NCBI RefSeq assembly: GCF_017303295.1
Contig: NZ_JAFKOK010000007.1
Location: 124,001 to 188,000, forward strand
Direction of reading: 5' to 3'
DNA length: 64,000 nt
Source: Rhodobacter sp. NTK016B
GTDB lineage: Bacteria; Pseudomonadota; Alphaproteobacteria; Rhodobacterales; Rhodobacteraceae
Each line of letters begins with the position of its first letter. Within the stretch, counting starts at the first letter, position 1. Shown here piece by piece: positions 18,957 through 27,362 of the stretch. The position numbers were made by a program, and so were the translations under genes. The notes beneath the pieces are model-generated. The model made no database searches, had not been told where the DNA came from, and saw nothing but the letters and a program-made list of their open reading frames with translations.

Positions 18957-19727
18957 ATGCCAGATTGGATTGACCCCAACCGACAAACGTCCATTGGCCG
19001 ATTGCGGGAAACCCAGCAACGCCAGGCCGCTCGACAGCAGCGGCTGGCGACCGGGCTCAACGCTGCGGCAGCCGCAAAGGACAAGGCCAGACGGACACAA
19101 ACGTCACAGTCGGAGCCTGCGGCTTCGTCCCCCGCGATTGGTCCGAACGCCCTAAAGGTCTCGAGCCTCTATTCCAGCCGCAGTATGTGGAAGCGCCTGA
19201 CCGGCAGGGTTCATTGCATGCTCGACCCGGACGGCTCCCTCAGCTTCATCGATTTCCCGGCATCCAAGGCCAGTTGGGTGAGCAAGGCCGAACGTCGCCG
19301 CCGCATGAGCCTATCCTATCGCCAATACTGGCAGAGCGTGCTGAAGCTGGGCGAGCAGCGCGCGGATGAAAAGCTCATTTCAATGGCGCGTCTGCGGTTG
19401 CAAAAGCACGAGCAGGGGCTCTACCTCTCACCGAGAATCAGAAAGAGCTTCTGCGACACGCTGTCCGGGACGATCAAGGCTACGGGAAAGCAGGGGCAGC
19501 TTGATCTTGCGTCTCGGCACAGGTTTGTCAGTGTCGATCGATACGAGAAAGAGGTCAGGTCCTTCGTCGCCGCGTTCCTCGTGAATGACACTCGGTACTG
19601 GAGTAACCCACTGAAGTGGGACAGGTCGGCCCTTAAGGGCTGCGATCAGGCCTGGGCTGCCCTTAAGCGCCGCGGCCTCCGCGAATACCAGGCCTTCTAC
19701 CATTTCATGTCTTGCCCCAAGCCCTGA
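18957..19727 (+). CDS. Hypothetical protein, 256 residues
   Basis: I do not recognise a family. It starts at an ATG with GAGGA 8 nt upstream, 62 nt after the phosphatase gene. Residues about 1-60 are basic and Ala/Gln-rich and may be disordered or a coiled coil. The rest is a soluble alpha/beta-looking domain rich in Arg and Trp (SYRQYWQSVLKLGEQRADEK; YWSNPLKWDRSALKGCDQAW) with no membrane segment and no cysteine cluster. Codon use agrees with real neighbouring genes. Confidence 0.65.
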   Translation: MPDWIDPNRQTSIGRLRETQQRQAARQQRLATGLNAAAAAKDKARRTQTSQSEPAASSPAIGPNALKVSSLYSSRSMWKRLTGRVHCMLDPDGSLSFIDFPASKASWVSKAERRRRMSLSYRQYWQSVLKLGEQRADEKLISMARLRLQKHEQGLYLSPRIRKSFCDTLSGTIKATGKQGQLDLASRHRFVSVDRYEKEVRSFVAAFLVNDTRYWSNPLKWDRSALKGCDQAWAALKRRGLREYQAFYHFMSCPKP

Positions 19728-20060
19728 CCGGGCGACGGACGGGCGGGCGGATCTCCCGTGACGGGCCCGCATGCGGCGGACAACCTTCCGGCTGACTTAA
19801 GCCCCGGACGGAACGGTGCCTATCTGCTGCGCCGCTCCGCCGGCGGGTTTAGAGCGTTTCGAAGTTCCGCTTTCGGCCCTGAGCGGACCTTCGCGACAGC
19901 AGTCGGCATCGTCAGGTACTTGTCCAAACAGTAGGGATGACCTGTCGTGAGGGTTGAGTAAACTCACGGGCGATCAGTCGTCGATTTTCTCGGAGCGTGA
20001 CCTTGCTTTTCTGATGACACAAAAATACCGTCCTAGGAGTTCTTACATGAGGGTTGACCA
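19728..20060. other. Intergenic stretch with a hairpin repeat, no gene recognised
   Basis: 333 bases. It contains GC-rich inverted sequence just after the 256-residue gene and copy 2 of the hairpin repeat at 19861-19892. The right half drops in GC towards the AIPR-like remnant. Confidence 0.4.
19861..19892. repeat. Dispersed hairpin repeat, copy 2
   Basis: GAAGTTCCGCT (19861-19871) pairs 10 of 11 with AGCGGACCTTC (19882-19892) around TTCGGCCCTG. The core is shared with the copy at 9911-9944. Confidence 0.5.
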
Positions 20061-20561
20061 TTGAGCGTTCGTATAAAAAGAGGGTTCATTTCAGATGCAA
20101 TTGCAGCAAGCTCTGATGAACTCGGCATCGGAGAAGATGACGCGTTTATGTATTGGTTTTACTCAATACTTTTCGATGTGGAGCTGGAGGACGTCCCTGA
20201 CGATGAAGTTGTAGACGGTGCCGGAGAACGCCAAATTGACATGTTTCGCTTGGAAATTGATGATAGCACCCAAGCAGTTGACATACACCTCATACAAGTA
20301 AAGAACACCAGCGGATTTTCCGCCAACACAGTATCCCTCATGAAGGCGGGACTTGAGTTCATATTCTTCTCTCCGAGGGAAACTTATCGCGCAACGAAAA
20401 ATGAAAAGCTTTTGGAGAAAATCGAGAATGCGCGGCAGGCCATACGACAATATGGGAACAATAGTGTAAACGTAAGTTGCTATTTTGTCACATTGGGTGA
20501 TGAGGGTGATATATCCACGGAAGCCATCGGCGTTGTTGCAGAAAGTCGGCCTGAGTTGTGA
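20061..20561 (+). pseudogene. AIPR-like abortive-infection protein, N-terminal fragment cut by an IS element
   Basis: The first 156 codons (to 20528) read like the N-terminus of AIPR proteins (usually around 600 residues). An acidic alpha-helical lead is followed by a PD-(D/E)XK-like pattern GAGERQIDMFRLEID … IHLIQVKN (Asp, then Gln-x-Lys) and a helix with KLLEKIENARQAIRQYG. The frame then runs into the left inverted repeat of the IS at 20529 and stops at 20561, so the last 10 residues are IS sequence. The rest of the gene is absent beyond the IS. The start is TTG at 20061; an ATG at 20048 closes after a few codons. The fragment is clearly more AT-rich than its surroundings, which suggests acquisition from elsewhere. 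Confidence 0.62.
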
Positions 20562-21581
20562 GTGCCCCTTTCCCATTCAGTTTCATGCCACGCGGACGAC
20601 GTGGGCGGTGCCGAGCGCGTTGAAGCGATTGACAAGGGCGACCCGGATGTGGATTTCGGCGGTTTGGCGATCTGGATCCCGCGCGGCGATGCGCTCACCG
20701 AAGGCCTTCAGGCATCGCATCTTGGCCTCCACTCGGCTACGGGCGTGGTATCCGGTCCACCGCTTCCAGAATGCCCGACCGTAGTGACGCGTGGCGCGCA
20801 GGGTTTCGTTGCGCGCCTTGGCAGCCGGGCAGTCCTCTTTCCAAGCTCGACCGTTCCTTCGGGTCGGTATGATTGCCGTGCCACCGCGTGCGATGACGGC
20901 GCCGTGGCAGCGGCGGGTATCGTAGGCACCATCCGCGGTCACGGTGCCGATGTCCTCGTCCTCGGGGATCTGGCCCAACAGGTCCGGCAGGACTGGGCTG
21001 TCGCCTTCCCGGCTAGGGGTGAACTCGACGGCCCGGATATCCGAGGTGGCGATATCCATCGCCAGATGCACCTTGCGCCATTGGCGGCGGCCCTGAACGC
21101 CATGCTTGCGGGCCTGCCATTCGCCGTCGCCAAGAAACTTGATGCCGGTGCTGTCCACCAGAAGATTCAGCGGCCCTTCGGCACGGCGATAGGGGATCTG
21201 CACCTTGAGGGTCTTCTGTCTGCGGCACAGCGTCGAGTAGTCCGGAACGGGCCAGTCTAGCCCTGCCAGGCGCAGGAGGCTCGCGACCATTCCGGCTGTC
21301 TGCCTGAGCGGTAGCTTGAACAGAACCTTGAGCGACAGGCAAAACTGGATCGCGGCATTCGAAAAGACCGGCGGGCGCCCTGGGCGTCCCTCATGCGGCG
21401 CGTGCCAGGTCATCTCCTTGTCCAGCCAGATCAGCAGCGATCCGCGCTTCCTGAGCGCATCGTTGTAGCTGGACCAGTTCGTCGTGCGGTAGCGGGCGGG
21501 CTTGGGCTTGCTCATGCAGATCGTCTAACCGCATGGATTCCCGATGTGAATCCTTCACCGACTGAGTTCTGCAACAACGCC
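20529..21581. mobile_element. IS5 family insertion sequence, IS903 group (1053 bp)
   Basis: The ends are matching inverted repeats GGCGTTGTTGCAGAA: left at 20529-20543 in this orientation, right at 21567-21581 as its complement. The length and single transposase gene fit the IS903 group. That group usually makes a 9-bp target duplication, but the flanks here differ (gaagccatc on the left, cagtgcatc on the right), so one flank has been replaced since insertion. Confidence 0.93.
20583..21515 (-). CDS. IS5 family (IS903 group) transposase
   Basis: 310 residues, full length. It has the group's typical start (MSKPKPARYRTTNWSSYNDAL) and the DDE catalytic regions: LLVDSTGIKFLGDGEW for the first Asp, TVTADGAYDTRRC for the second, and a C-terminal YHARSRVEAKMRCLKAFGER for the Glu. 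It is intact and therefore potentially active. It reads on the minus strand, opposite to the AIPR-like gene it interrupts. Confidence 0.94.
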   Translation of the reverse strand: MSKPKPARYRTTNWSSYNDALRKRGSLLIWLDKEMTWHAPHEGRPGRPPVFSNAAIQFCLSLKVLFKLPLRQTAGMVASLLRLAGLDWPVPDYSTLCRRQKTLKVQIPYRRAEGPLNLLVDSTGIKFLGDGEWQARKHGVQGRRQWRKVHLAMDIATSDIRAVEFTPSREGDSPVLPDLLGQIPEDEDIGTVTADGAYDTRRCHGAVIARGGTAIIPTRRNGRAWKEDCPAAKARNETLRATRHYGRAFWKRWTGYHARSRVEAKMRCLKAFGERIAARDPDRQTAEIHIRVALVNRFNALGTAHVVRVA

Positions 21582-21634
21582 CAGTGCATCACCCAAAAAA
21601 AGGGAAACGACGCCAGACCGAGAAGCCTGACGCC

Positions 21635-21713
21635 GCGCTAGAAAAAAACCCCTGAACACGGTTCTTCTAGCGCAGTGTCCGAACCCCTGCAACCAGCAAA
21701 GTGTTTTTGCTGG
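21635..21713. repeat. Two inverted repeats upstream of an HTH gene
   Basis: GCGCTAGAA (21635-21643) / TTCTAGCGC (21665-21673) is a perfect 9-bp pair with a 21-nt loop. CCAGCAAA (21693-21700) / TTTGCTGG (21706-21713) is a perfect 8-bp hairpin with a 5-nt loop. Both lie between the IS and the gene at 21767. They may be an operator, an attenuator or part of a replication or recombination site. Confidence 0.5.
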
Positions 21714-21766
21714 CAAGAATGTTGTTTGCTCTCGACATGGCATCGTCTCTCTCAGGAGATACGACC

Positions 21767-22609
21767 ATGGAACCAACGACTGGCCTGATCCTAAGGCGGA
21801 TCACGCAGACAGACCTCTCTGTTTCGGCGCACAAACTGGCCACGCTCATCCTCGACGGAATTGCGTGGAAGGACGGGTATAACGGCCTGCCCCGCGGCAC
21901 GGCTGCCTTCACCCTGTCCTCTCTGGCAGCGAAGATGGGCGTCTCGCGCCAGTACCTGAGCGTTCTGCTGAGTGAGCTTGAAACTTCTGAACTGAAGCTT
22001 GAGCGCGAGAAGTCGAACGGCAAGTTCGCCCCCTGGCTCTTCCGCTTCGCGGCCTTTGACGACGGCGAACAGACCCACGATCTCGTGTCAGACGGAGACG
22101 ACACATCACTATCTAGAGAAGAATCTAACAAAACTATATTCACAGGACAGATCAACATTGACGGTTGCTCGAACGTGTTCCGAACATGCTGGGCCGAGCT
22201 GATCAAGGCCGCGAAGAGCGCCCTACCCTGCTGGAACGTCGATACGCAAGTGATCTGGGAACGCTTCCTTGCCTTCAACCGGGCCCGTGGGAACAGCAAG
22301 GTTCCGGCCGGTTTCCTGCTCGGCTTCATGCGCCGGTGGCGCACCTCGCTTGGAGAAGCGACGCGCCCACCGGCTCTCCCCGCACCACAGCCGGTTCAAG
22401 AGCCACGAGAGCGCGAGCTGCACGAACAGATCAAGGCTGCGCCAAGCTCGAACCGCCAGTTTCACGCGTCAGACCTGTGTCGCGTCATAGGGCAAGCGGC
22501 GTACGATGCGCGCATTGTCGCCGTGATCCGGCAGTTCGGTTGCCCGAGGTTCACTGCTACGCTTGCAGTCCACGGGCGTGCAGTCCTGGCGGGCGAAATC
22601 TCGCGGTGA
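21767..22609 (+). CDS. Helix-turn-helix protein of unknown role
   Basis: 280 residues from ATG 21767, with AGGAG 8 nt upstream. Residues about 45-85 contain a winged-helix/HTH segment (FTLSSLAAKMGVSRQYLSVLLSEL). No enzymatic motif is visible. The C-terminal third ends with a small helical domain (RVIGQAAYDARIVAVIRQFG). Its position next to plasmid maintenance genes and behind two hairpins suggests a replication-associated or regulatory protein, but I do not recognise a named family. A truncated AIPR-like gene and an IS lie immediately upstream, so its original promoter context may be altered. Confidence 0.62.
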   Translation: MEPTTGLILRRITQTDLSVSAHKLATLILDGIAWKDGYNGLPRGTAAFTLSSLAAKMGVSRQYLSVLLSELETSELKLEREKSNGKFAPWLFRFAAFDDGEQTHDLVSDGDDTSLSREESNKTIFTGQINIDGCSNVFRTCWAELIKAAKSALPCWNVDTQVIWERFLAFNRARGNSKVPAGFLLGFMRRWRTSLGEATRPPALPAPQPVQEPRERELHEQIKAAPSSNRQFHASDLCRVIGQAAYDARIVAVIRQFGCPRFTATLAVHGRAVLAGEISR

Positions 22610-22667
22610 TGATGGATCGGGTGCCACAACTCTGGCCAGAACGTATTCAGTCAGGGCAGTTCTGGGA

Positions 22668-23237
22668 TCAAAGCAGGTCGGCGAATTGCTCCAGGTCGGC
22701 AACCGTGGCGACCAACCCCTGCTGTGTCAGGATCGCGAGATACTCGTCGACGCTTTTGAGCGGATTCTTGAGGCGCGCGCGAACTTTCCGCAGCGCGGAA
22801 CAGACCAGACCGGGCGCGAGAGACAGTTGGTTCCGGAAAAAGTCGTCAGGGTGTTGGGTCTCGATGCCAAAGGGCGCAAGTGCCGCTGGTGGGAAGTCCT
22901 TCAGGTTCTGCGTGACGATCGCGTCACAGCGCCCAACGATTGCCGCCGCCAGAACGTGCCGATCGTCAGGGTCCGGCAGTGTTAGGGCCGGCACCAATGC
23001 CTCGTAGCCGGTGACCAGACAGTCGCGTGTGGCCCTGTCCATCAAGTCGCGAGTTCGTTCCAGCGCGGCGCGCTCCCGATGAGGTTCATTGCGCAGAAGC
23101 GCATCAATCCACTCCCGATGGATATCGGCCGTCCACTTGGCCTTGAAAAGGTCTGTGACCGCCAACTGCATCAGTGCATCGCGCATCGGCGCGGGATAAA
23201 GGACGTTCGCATCGAACAGGACCGTGTACTGGCTCAT
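22668..23237 (-). CDS. PIN-domain toxin (VapC-like)
   Basis: 189 residues. The start VLFDANVLYPAPMRDALMQLA has the first PIN acidic residue (Asp9). LPDPDDRHVLAAAI and IVTQNLKDFP hold the later acidic positions of PIN ribonucleases. The C-terminal extension (VRARLKNPLKSVDEYLAIL) fits the longer PIN subfamily paired with excisionase-like antitoxins. It overlaps the upstream antitoxin gene by 4 nt (ATGA), so the two are translationally coupled. It probably acts as a ribonuclease toxin for plasmid stabilisation. Confidence 0.82.
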   Translation of the reverse strand: MSQYTVLFDANVLYPAPMRDALMQLAVTDLFKAKWTADIHREWIDALLRNEPHRERAALERTRDLMDRATRDCLVTGYEALVPALTLPDPDDRHVLAAAIVGRCDAIVTQNLKDFPPAALAPFGIETQHPDDFFRNQLSLAPGLVCSALRKVRARLKNPLKSVDEYLAILTQQGLVATVADLEQFADLL

Positions 23238-23698
23238 TTCGAGCGGTAGCCCATGTCCTGCTCTTGAGCGTCGGCGGCCAGTTGATCGAGCGCAGCTTCA
23301 CGCTCGGTATCGATCGCGGCCTTGTAGGACATCACGTCTTCCATGCGGACGCGGCGATGCTTGCCGACCTTCCGATGCGGTATGGCACCATCCTCGAGCA
23401 GCTTGATCAGGAACGGACGCGAGACGTTCAGAACCTCAGCGGCCTGTACGGTCGAGAGTTCGGCGTTCTCGGGGATGATGGTGACCCCCCGCCCCGCTGC
23501 CATCGCCTCGAGGATCTCCATGAGCAGCGATACGGCGCCCGCAGGAAGCTCGATCGGCTCCATCTGCTCGGAGTCCGTCACACGAAGTTTCAACGGCGCG
23601 CGCGCCTGGGCGAAGCGTGACAATGCCTGGCCAGAGACGCGCGCAATCGCTGCGTCCTGCGGCGTGGGCGGAAGATGTCGGTGTGCCAGCATGTTCAT
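23234..23698 (-). CDS. Antitoxin with excisionase-type helix-turn-helix
   Basis: 154 residues. Residues about 80-125 form an excisionase/MerR-like DNA-binding domain (LSTVQAAEVLNVSRPFLIKLLEDGAIPHRKVGKHRRV). The N-terminal half contains a hydrophobic dimer-like segment. It is the first gene of a two-gene unit with the PIN toxin and overlaps it by 4 nt. Such antitoxins neutralise the PIN protein and repress their own promoter, which here would lie at 23699-23760, where the sequence turns AT-rich. Confidence 0.78.
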   Translation of the reverse strand: MNMLAHRHLPPTPQDAAIARVSGQALSRFAQARAPLKLRVTDSEQMEPIELPAGAVSLLMEILEAMAAGRGVTIIPENAELSTVQAAEVLNVSRPFLIKLLEDGAIPHRKVGKHRRVRMEDVMSYKAAIDTEREAALDQLAADAQEQDMGYRSK

Positions 23699-23847
23699 GG
23701 TGGTCTCCTCTCCGGTTTCTGTTCTCTACCACCATATATGAAATAAGTGCAACAAATGCATTAAGTGTTGGTGAGTTTCTGCGCGCCCTGCCGCGTGCTC
23801 GCGGTTATCGCTGCTGTCGAGTGAGCGGGTGAGACCCACGCTAACCT

Positions 23848-24915
23848 TCAGTTTGTCGCCTTCCACATCCTGAACCGCCCCTGTCCTGTCACCTCGCGGA
23901 TCAGACCCCGCTCTTGCATCCATGCAAGGTTGCGCTGAACAGCGGCGCGACTGGCACTCGTCAGGGCCTGGGCCATTGGCGCAGAGACGAGCGGCCATTC
24001 GGTCAGCACTGCGCGCAAGGCCGGCGGCGTCCTGCCCGAGAGCAATGTCATTTCGGCTTCCGCCCGCGCCGACCATGCCTCGATATCGTCAAGGTGCCGC
24101 ACCGCGGTCAGGCACGCGGCTTCCATCCCGTATAGCCAGCGTTCCAGACGTTCGAACGGTGAACCACCGGCTCGTAGTCCCCCTGCCCCGCCCATGGCCA
24201 GAGGCGTGAAGACTGCGCCTCTTCCATCGCTGGCCGCGATCCGCGCAGCTGCGACAGCCGCTTCCATACGGTCGTCGTGCTGCCCGAGCCCCGCGAGGCG
24301 CCAGAGGTGAAAGCCCGCGCAAGCGCGAGTGATCGGGTGCAGGTCCGTGGCCTGCCCCATCAGATCCAGCCAACCGCTCGCGCGATCCACGAACGGCTCG
24401 GTCTCATCACTGATGTTCTCGGGGTCGCGACGGTCGAGGAAGGCGGAAAGGTCCTGCTCCGGTCCCGGTCCACCCGTCAGTCGCCGAATCGCCCATCCGA
24501 CTCGCGCCAGCGCCGCCGTGTCGTCCTGGACACCGGACAGGCGCAGCGAGATCCAGAGCGCCAGCCGGTCTTGGCTGATGCGGTCACCGGTGTGCCAGCT
24601 CAAATCTGCGGCCTCCATCAGCGCAAGCCGATGCCGCCATCCTTCCGGTCCGCGCTTCAACCGGTCGTCCAGCGCGCCGACGCGACCGGCCACACGGGCA
24701 AGACGCGCGGCCTGCCCGCCCTCTGCCTTCCGCCATTCGTCGAGGACCTCGGTTTCACGCGGTTCGGCCCGTGGTCCCGGCGGCAAATAGTCCGGCTCGT
24801 CGTCCATCGTACCGGGCAGAAACCACAGGTCGTCCTCAGACGCCTGTTCGACCTCCTCAGCATAAATGCCGAGCGCGTCGGATTCATCATACAATGCGGG
24901 GGTTCCAGGCCTCAT
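23848..24915 (-). CDS. RHE_PE00001-like (DUF1612/HTH_13) protein
   Basis: 355 residues. The acidic N-terminus is followed by a helical middle (about 60-280) and a C-terminal winged helix (VSAPMAQALTSASRAAVQRNL, then ERGLIREVTGQGRFRMWKA). This order matches the RHE_PE00001 family, which is common on alphaproteobacterial plasmids. Probable DNA-binding protein of unknown target. It diverges from the serine recombinase gene; the roughly 225 bp between them hold palindromic GC tracts that could be a recombination site or a shared operator. Confidence 0.65.
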   Translation of the reverse strand: MRPGTPALYDESDALGIYAEEVEQASEDDLWFLPGTMDDEPDYLPPGPRAEPRETEVLDEWRKAEGGQAARLARVAGRVGALDDRLKRGPEGWRHRLALMEAADLSWHTGDRISQDRLALWISLRLSGVQDDTAALARVGWAIRRLTGGPGPEQDLSAFLDRRDPENISDETEPFVDRASGWLDLMGQATDLHPITRACAGFHLWRLAGLGQHDDRMEAAVAAARIAASDGRGAVFTPLAMGGAGGLRAGGSPFERLERWLYGMEAACLTAVRHLDDIEAWSARAEAEMTLLSGRTPPALRAVLTEWPLVSAPMAQALTSASRAAVQRNLAWMQERGLIREVTGQGRFRMWKATN

Positions 24916-25140
24916 ATGCGCAAAATACAGCTATTTTGAGCTTTACCCAAGGGTTTTATCAGAGTGCGTTTGTACACCTTACATAGCACGCGCGCGCGAT
25001 GGTCCGCGAGACCTCCCTGATCGCGCTCTGCGTATGGAAACCAAGGGCTTTCTGATGAACAGCGCCACAGAGCGCGCCCTTGCATTCATTTACAAACGGT
25101 CGTTTAGTGGCGTTATATGAAACTGCAAAAGACTGTTTTG

Positions 25141-26025
25141 ATGTCCCTGATAGGTTATGCCCGGGTCTCGACCGAGGATCAGACCCCCCTGCCCCAGTCG
25201 CAGGCCCTGAAATCAGCAGGCTGCGCCGAGATCCATGAGGAGCAGGCCTCTGGCGGCAATCGTGCGCGGCCGGTGTTGGCGCGCGTGCTGGAACGCGTCG
25301 CCAAGGGCGACACGCTGGTGGTCGTGCGGATCGACCGGCTGGCGCGGTCGCTTTCGCATCTCCTCGAGGTGATCGAACGGCTTGAGGCAAAGGGCGCATT
25401 CTTCCGCTCGATCGAGGATCCGATCGACACCTCATCCCCGCAGGGCAAGTTCACGTTGCAAGTACTGGGGGCTGCGGCCGAGTTCGAACGCGCCCTGATC
25501 CGGGAACGCACCAAGGCCGGCCTTGCCAGCGCACGCACAAAGGGCCGCGTTGGCGGGAACCCTGGGCTGCGGGCCAAAGACCCTGCCGCTCTTCGCAAAG
25601 TGCGGCTGGCGCGACAGGACGGCTACATGGAGCGCCTGAACGAGACGGCACAAGACTGGGTGCCCCATGTGCGCCGGTTGCGCCCCGACTTGGCTTGGGA
25701 GGACGTGTTGCACATCATCAACGGCCCCTTGCCCGAAGCGCGTAGCTGGACCCAAAGCCGCCTGCAACGCGCTGTGAAGGCCTATGTCCGCGACGGCTTC
25801 CTGCCTGTCGAGGTGCTGGCCCGCGCCGGGCGCCGCGAAACGGACGACCGCCTGCCCGCCATTGTCGCAGGCATCAAGGGCGCCAAACCCGACATGACCC
25901 TACAGGCCATCTGTGATCGGCTGGAGTCTATGCGTGAGCGGACACCACGCGGAAGGTCCAAGTGGCAACCGTCATCGGTGAAAATGCTTCTGGAACGCGC
26001 TGAGAAACTTGGGTTGCTTGACTGA
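25141..26025 (+). CDS. Serine recombinase (resolvase/invertase family)
   Basis: 294 residues from ATG 25141, where the catalytic domain starts directly (MSLIGYARVSTEDQ). Ser10 is the nucleophile and Arg8 and Arg66-region residues (VVRIDRLARSLSHL) complete the site. The E-helix region (GAAAEFERALIRERTKAGLASARTKGR) is intact. The C-terminal part is longer than a plain resolvase HTH and may carry two DNA-binding segments. It probably resolves plasmid multimers or inverts a segment. Its site is most likely in the upstream intergenic region, but I could not define it. Confidence 0.86.
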   Translation: MSLIGYARVSTEDQTPLPQSQALKSAGCAEIHEEQASGGNRARPVLARVLERVAKGDTLVVVRIDRLARSLSHLLEVIERLEAKGAFFRSIEDPIDTSSPQGKFTLQVLGAAAEFERALIRERTKAGLASARTKGRVGGNPGLRAKDPAALRKVRLARQDGYMERLNETAQDWVPHVRRLRPDLAWEDVLHIINGPLPEARSWTQSRLQRAVKAYVRDGFLPVEVLARAGRRETDDRLPAIVAGIKGAKPDMTLQAICDRLESMRERTPRGRSKWQPSSVKMLLERAEKLGLLD

Positions 26026-26168
26026 ATTGAGTAGTGCCTGCGCTTGTGTCTGTGTGGTTGAACCACACCATATCTAGAAAGAGCTTGCACGAATCTGATA
26101 GCTCGGGCAATAGTCTCGATAAATAACGCGCGGTCACATAAAAAACGCGCCCACGAATCGAGGCAGAG

Positions 26169-27362
26169 ATGAGCGAAGCTGAGCAGGACCTGGACATTGC
26201 CATCGGGCACTACGCAGAGCTTCTCGCGTCAAACCTTCATGCGCAACGTGCGGCCCACTTCCCTCCCGACGCCAAGAAAGTCATGCGCAGCCTGACTAGC
26301 GGCGAGGCGGCAGAGTTGCTTGGCGTCGATCATACCTACCTTCGCAAGCTTCATCGAGAAGGAAAGATCGCTGACGTCGAAACCACCGCGGGCAGCCACC
26401 GTCGGTATACACTCGATGATATCTGGGAGATCCGCCACGCCCTAGAGGCAAACGCGAAGAAACCTGGGACCTACGTGCCGGGGCGTCGTGCCGGTGACGA
26501 GCTTCAGATTGTCTCCGTTGTGAACTTCAAAGGCGGCTCGGGGAAAACAACAACATCAGCTCACCTTGCGCAGCGCTTGGCTCTCAAGGGATATCGTGTC
26601 CTTGCGATCGATCTGGACCCCCAAGCATCCTTTTCCGCGCTGCATGGCATCCAGCCTGAGCTGGACCTGATGGAGGGTGGAACGCTGTATGACGCAGTTC
26701 GCTATGATGAACCGGTCCCGATCTCGGAAGTAATCCGTAAAACCTACATCCGAGGCCTTGACCTTATCCCCGGGAACCTAGAGCTCATGGAATTCGAACA
26801 TGAGACGCCGGCTGCCATCCAGCGAGGCGGCGCCCGCGCGTTCTTTGCCCGTGTGCGTGATGCGCTCGATAGTGTTGAAGAAGACTATGACGTCGTCGTC
26901 ATCGACTGTCCGCCGCAGCTTGGCTTCCTGACCATGTCTGCCTTGTCGGCATCCTCCGGGGTGCTTGTCACCGTTCACCCACAGATGCTTGATCTCATGT
27001 CTATGTCGCAGTTTTTGCGCATGACCGCTGATCTGCTTGGCGTCATCCGGGACGCCGGCGCAAACCTTCGCTTTGACTGGCTGCGTTTCCTGCCAACCCG
27101 CTACAAGGTGGGTGATGCACCGCAAACTGAGGTCATTGCCTTCATTCGGGGTCTTTTCGGCAGGTCCGTTCTGACCAATCACATGGTCGAATCGACTGCG
27201 ATTTCGGATGCGGGGCTCACAAAGCAGACGCTCTATGAGGCCGACAAGAAGGAATTCACGCGCCAGACTTTCGATCGCGCGATCGATTCTATGAACGGCG
27301 TCAACGACGAGATCGCTGCGATCATTCAGAACACGTGGGGACGCAATGGCAAGAAAGCCTAA
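26169..27362 (+). CDS. repA: Plasmid partitioning ATPase RepA (ParA family)
   Basis: 397 residues. An N-terminal MerR-like HTH (SGEAAELLGVDHTYLRKLHREGKI, about 43-68) precedes a deviant Walker A motif FKGGSGKTTT at about 119-128, VLAIDLDPQ (A') and VVVIDCPPQLGFLT (Walker B). This is the RepA layout of repABC plasmids: it moves plasmid copies with RepB at parS and represses its own operon. ATG follows GAGGCAGAG. The end overlaps the repB start by 17 nt. Confidence 0.94.
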   Translation: MSEAEQDLDIAIGHYAELLASNLHAQRAAHFPPDAKKVMRSLTSGEAAELLGVDHTYLRKLHREGKIADVETTAGSHRRYTLDDIWEIRHALEANAKKPGTYVPGRRAGDELQIVSVVNFKGGSGKTTTSAHLAQRLALKGYRVLAIDLDPQASFSALHGIQPELDLMEGGTLYDAVRYDEPVPISEVIRKTYIRGLDLIPGNLELMEFEHETPAAIQRGGARAFFARVRDALDSVEEDYDVVVIDCPPQLGFLTMSALSASSGVLVTVHPQMLDLMSMSQFLRMTADLLGVIRDAGANLRFDWLRFLPTRYKVGDAPQTEVIAFIRGLFGRSVLTNHMVESTAISDAGLTKQTLYEADKKEFTRQTFDRAIDSMNGVNDEIAAIIQNTWGRNGKKA

